5,924 bases of DNA from Patescibacteria group bacterium UBA3527 (GTDB taxonomy: Bacteria; Patescibacteriota; Minisyncoccia; Phycocordibacterales; UBA918), in NCBI GenBank assembly GCA_002377025.1, contig DFPA01000027.1, positions 1 to 5,924 of the forward strand, read 5' to 3'. The position numbers were made by a program, and so were the translations under genes. Of this stretch, positions 4,635 to 5,924 are shown piece by piece. Under the pieces are notes generated by a model that saw nothing but the letters and a program-made list of their open reading frames with translations, ran no database searches and was not told the origin of the DNA. Position 1 is the first letter of the stretch; every line of letters begins with the position of its first letter.

Positions 4635-5885
4635 ATGCGTCAGTCACACTTATTCACAAAAACTCAAAAGGAAGCACCGGCAGATGAAGCGGCCAAAAAC
4701 GCCACGCTACTTATTCGTGCCGGCTACGTTCATAAGGAAATGGCGGGAGTCTATCAGTGGTTGCCTCTCGGCCTAAAGGTGGTGGAAAAAATCAAGCAGG
4801 TAGTGCGCGAGGAGATGAATGCTATCGGTGCACAAGAAATGATCGCTACCAACCTGCAAAGAAAAGAGCTTTGGGAGCGTACTAATCGCTGGAGCGATGA
4901 CGTGGTGGATTGTTGGTTTAAGTCTGAACTGAAGGCAGGGGGAGAAGTGGGGCTGGCATGGAGTCATGAGGAGCCACTAGCTGACATGATGAAGAATCAT
5001 ATCACCAGCTATAAAGATCTCCCGATTTTCATTTACCAATTCCAAAACAAGCTACGCAATGAACTTCGTGCCAAAAGTGGCGTAATGCGTGGACGGGAAT
5101 TTGTTATGAAGGATATGTACTCATTTGCTCAAGGTGAGGAGGATCACACTGCTTTTTATGAAGCCAGCAAAATTGCCTATATGAAAGTGTTTGAACGACT
5201 TGGTATTGGTGATGATACTTTTATTACTTTCGCTGCCGGCGGTGCTTTTACGGAGTTTAGTCATGAGTTTCAGACTATCTGCGAGGCTGGTGAAGACATT
5301 ACCTATATTTCCAAGGACCGCAAGATAGCTATAAATGAAGAAGTATTGAATGACGATACTCTGAAGGAACTGGGAGTGCAGAAAGATGACCTGGAGGCGG
5401 TTAAAACAGCTGAGGTGGGAAACATCTTTAATTTTGGTACTCAAAAGGGAGAGGAAGTAGGTCTCTTTTATAAAAATGAAGCGGGCGAAGATATTCCGGT
5501 GTGGATGGGTTCATACGGTATCGGCGTTACCAGATTAGTGGGAGTGCTTGTAGAGAAGTTTGCCGATGAGAAGGGGATTATTTGGCCTGAGACAGTAGCA
5601 CCATACAAAGTGCATTTGGTAGGTTTGAATTTAGATGATAAAGAAATAAAAGACTATGCCGAAGGGGTATATGCGTCTCTAGATAATAAGGGAATCCCCG
5701 TACTGTTTGACGACCGCGCAGAGGTACGTCCGGGAGAAAAATTTGCTGAAGCGGATCTTATGGGTATGCCATACCGGGTGGTGGTTAGTAAAAAAACAAA
5801 AGAGGAGGGTAAGTTCGAGCTGACCAACCGTACCACCGGAGAAACTCGTCTGCTTTCGGAAGAGGAACTTTATAACCATCTCTAG
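4635..5885 (+). CDS. proS: Prolyl-tRNA synthetase lacking the editing insertion domain
   Basis: This class II synthetase attaches proline to tRNA-Pro. Landmarks in order: AGVYQWLPLGLKVVEKI (37-53, motif 1 region), WSHEEPLADM (109-118, the proline-binding TxE site, here S110-H-E112), SYKDLPIFIYQFQNKLRNEL (125-144) leading into VMRGREFVMKDMYSF (150-164, motif 2), GGAFTEFSHEFQ (202-213), VGNIFNFGT (261-269), MGSYGIGVTRL (291-301, motif 3 with R300), then an anticodon-binding domain from about IIWPETVAPYKVHLVGL (315-331) to the end. It has 416 residues against ~570 in typical bacterial enzymes. The shortfall is the INS editing domain that normally sits between motifs 2 and 3. The motif 3 Cys common in bacterial enzymes (GCYGIG) is Ser293. 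ATG 4635 is 7 nt after the rseP stop with no strong ribosome site, so it is probably part of the same operon. The 39 nt after its stop show no terminator. Confidence 0.96.
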   Translation: MRQSHLFTKTQKEAPADEAAKNATLLIRAGYVHKEMAGVYQWLPLGLKVVEKIKQVVREEMNAIGAQEMIATNLQRKELWERTNRWSDDVVDCWFKSELKAGGEVGLAWSHEEPLADMMKNHITSYKDLPIFIYQFQNKLRNELRAKSGVMRGREFVMKDMYSFAQGEEDHTAFYEASKIAYMKVFERLGIGDDTFITFAAGGAFTEFSHEFQTICEAGEDITYISKDRKIAINEEVLNDDTLKELGVQKDDLEAVKTAEVGNIFNFGTQKGEEVGLFYKNEAGEDIPVWMGSYGIGVTRLVGVLVEKFADEKGIIWPETVAPYKVHLVGLNLDDKEIKDYAEGVYASLDNKGIPVLFDDRAEVRPGEKFAEADLMGMPYRVVVSKKTKEEGKFELTNRTTGETRLLSEEELYNHL

Positions 5886-5924
5886 ATTTATCATTTAACG
5901 ATATAGTACTTGGTCCGCTACTTC

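Overview
The window reads as a piece of a Patescibacteria (Candidate Phyla Radiation) chromosome, most likely from the Parcubacteria/Paceibacteria side. This placement is inferred from gene content and protein style; no phylogenetic marker comparison was possible. The clues are a stripped delta'-type clamp-loader subunit with no Walker A motif, a prolyl-tRNA synthetase without the bacterial editing insertion, small lineage-type hypothetical proteins, mostly weak Shine-Dalgarno sequences, and very tight packing. All seven protein genes are on the + strand. No tRNA, rRNA, CRISPR array or insertion sequence is visible.

Region 1 (1-647) is the end of an upstream operon. It holds the 3' end of a gene whose product carries a divergent LysM-like domain, followed after 2 nt by a 107-aa acidic helical protein of the kind annotated DUF5663 in Patescibacteria.

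Region 2 (648-829) is the only real intergenic gap. It contains a 10-bp inverted repeat that starts on the stop codon of the 107-aa gene, some degenerate short repeated words, a very stable 10+4 bp hairpin without a T-tract, and an extended -10 promoter element (TGCTATACT) that overlaps the 3' foot of the hairpin. It looks like the boundary between two transcription units, with a compact overlap of end-of-transcript structure and new promoter.

Region 3 (830-5885) looks like one operon of five genes. First is a 520-aa protein of unknown function (ordered ends and middle, disordered acidic linkers). A delta'-like DNA polymerase III subunit is coupled to it by TAATG. Then come frr (ribosome recycling factor), a RseP-type M50 site-2 protease (ATGA overlap with frr) and proS. 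The frr-rseP-proS order is what remains of the widespread bacterial frr-uppS-cdsA-dxr-rseP-proS neighbourhood; the lipid and isoprenoid genes normally in the middle are absent. The operon therefore mixes replication, translation and membrane-proteolysis housekeeping. The last 39 nt (5886-5924) hold no recognisable gene or terminator.

The most interesting items are the uncharacterised 520-aa protein coupled to delta', the hairpin/promoter overlap at 755-799, a perfect 15-bp inverted repeat inside rseP, the collapsed frr-rseP-proS cluster, and a roughly threefold excess of the palindrome CCGG over sequences of equal composition.
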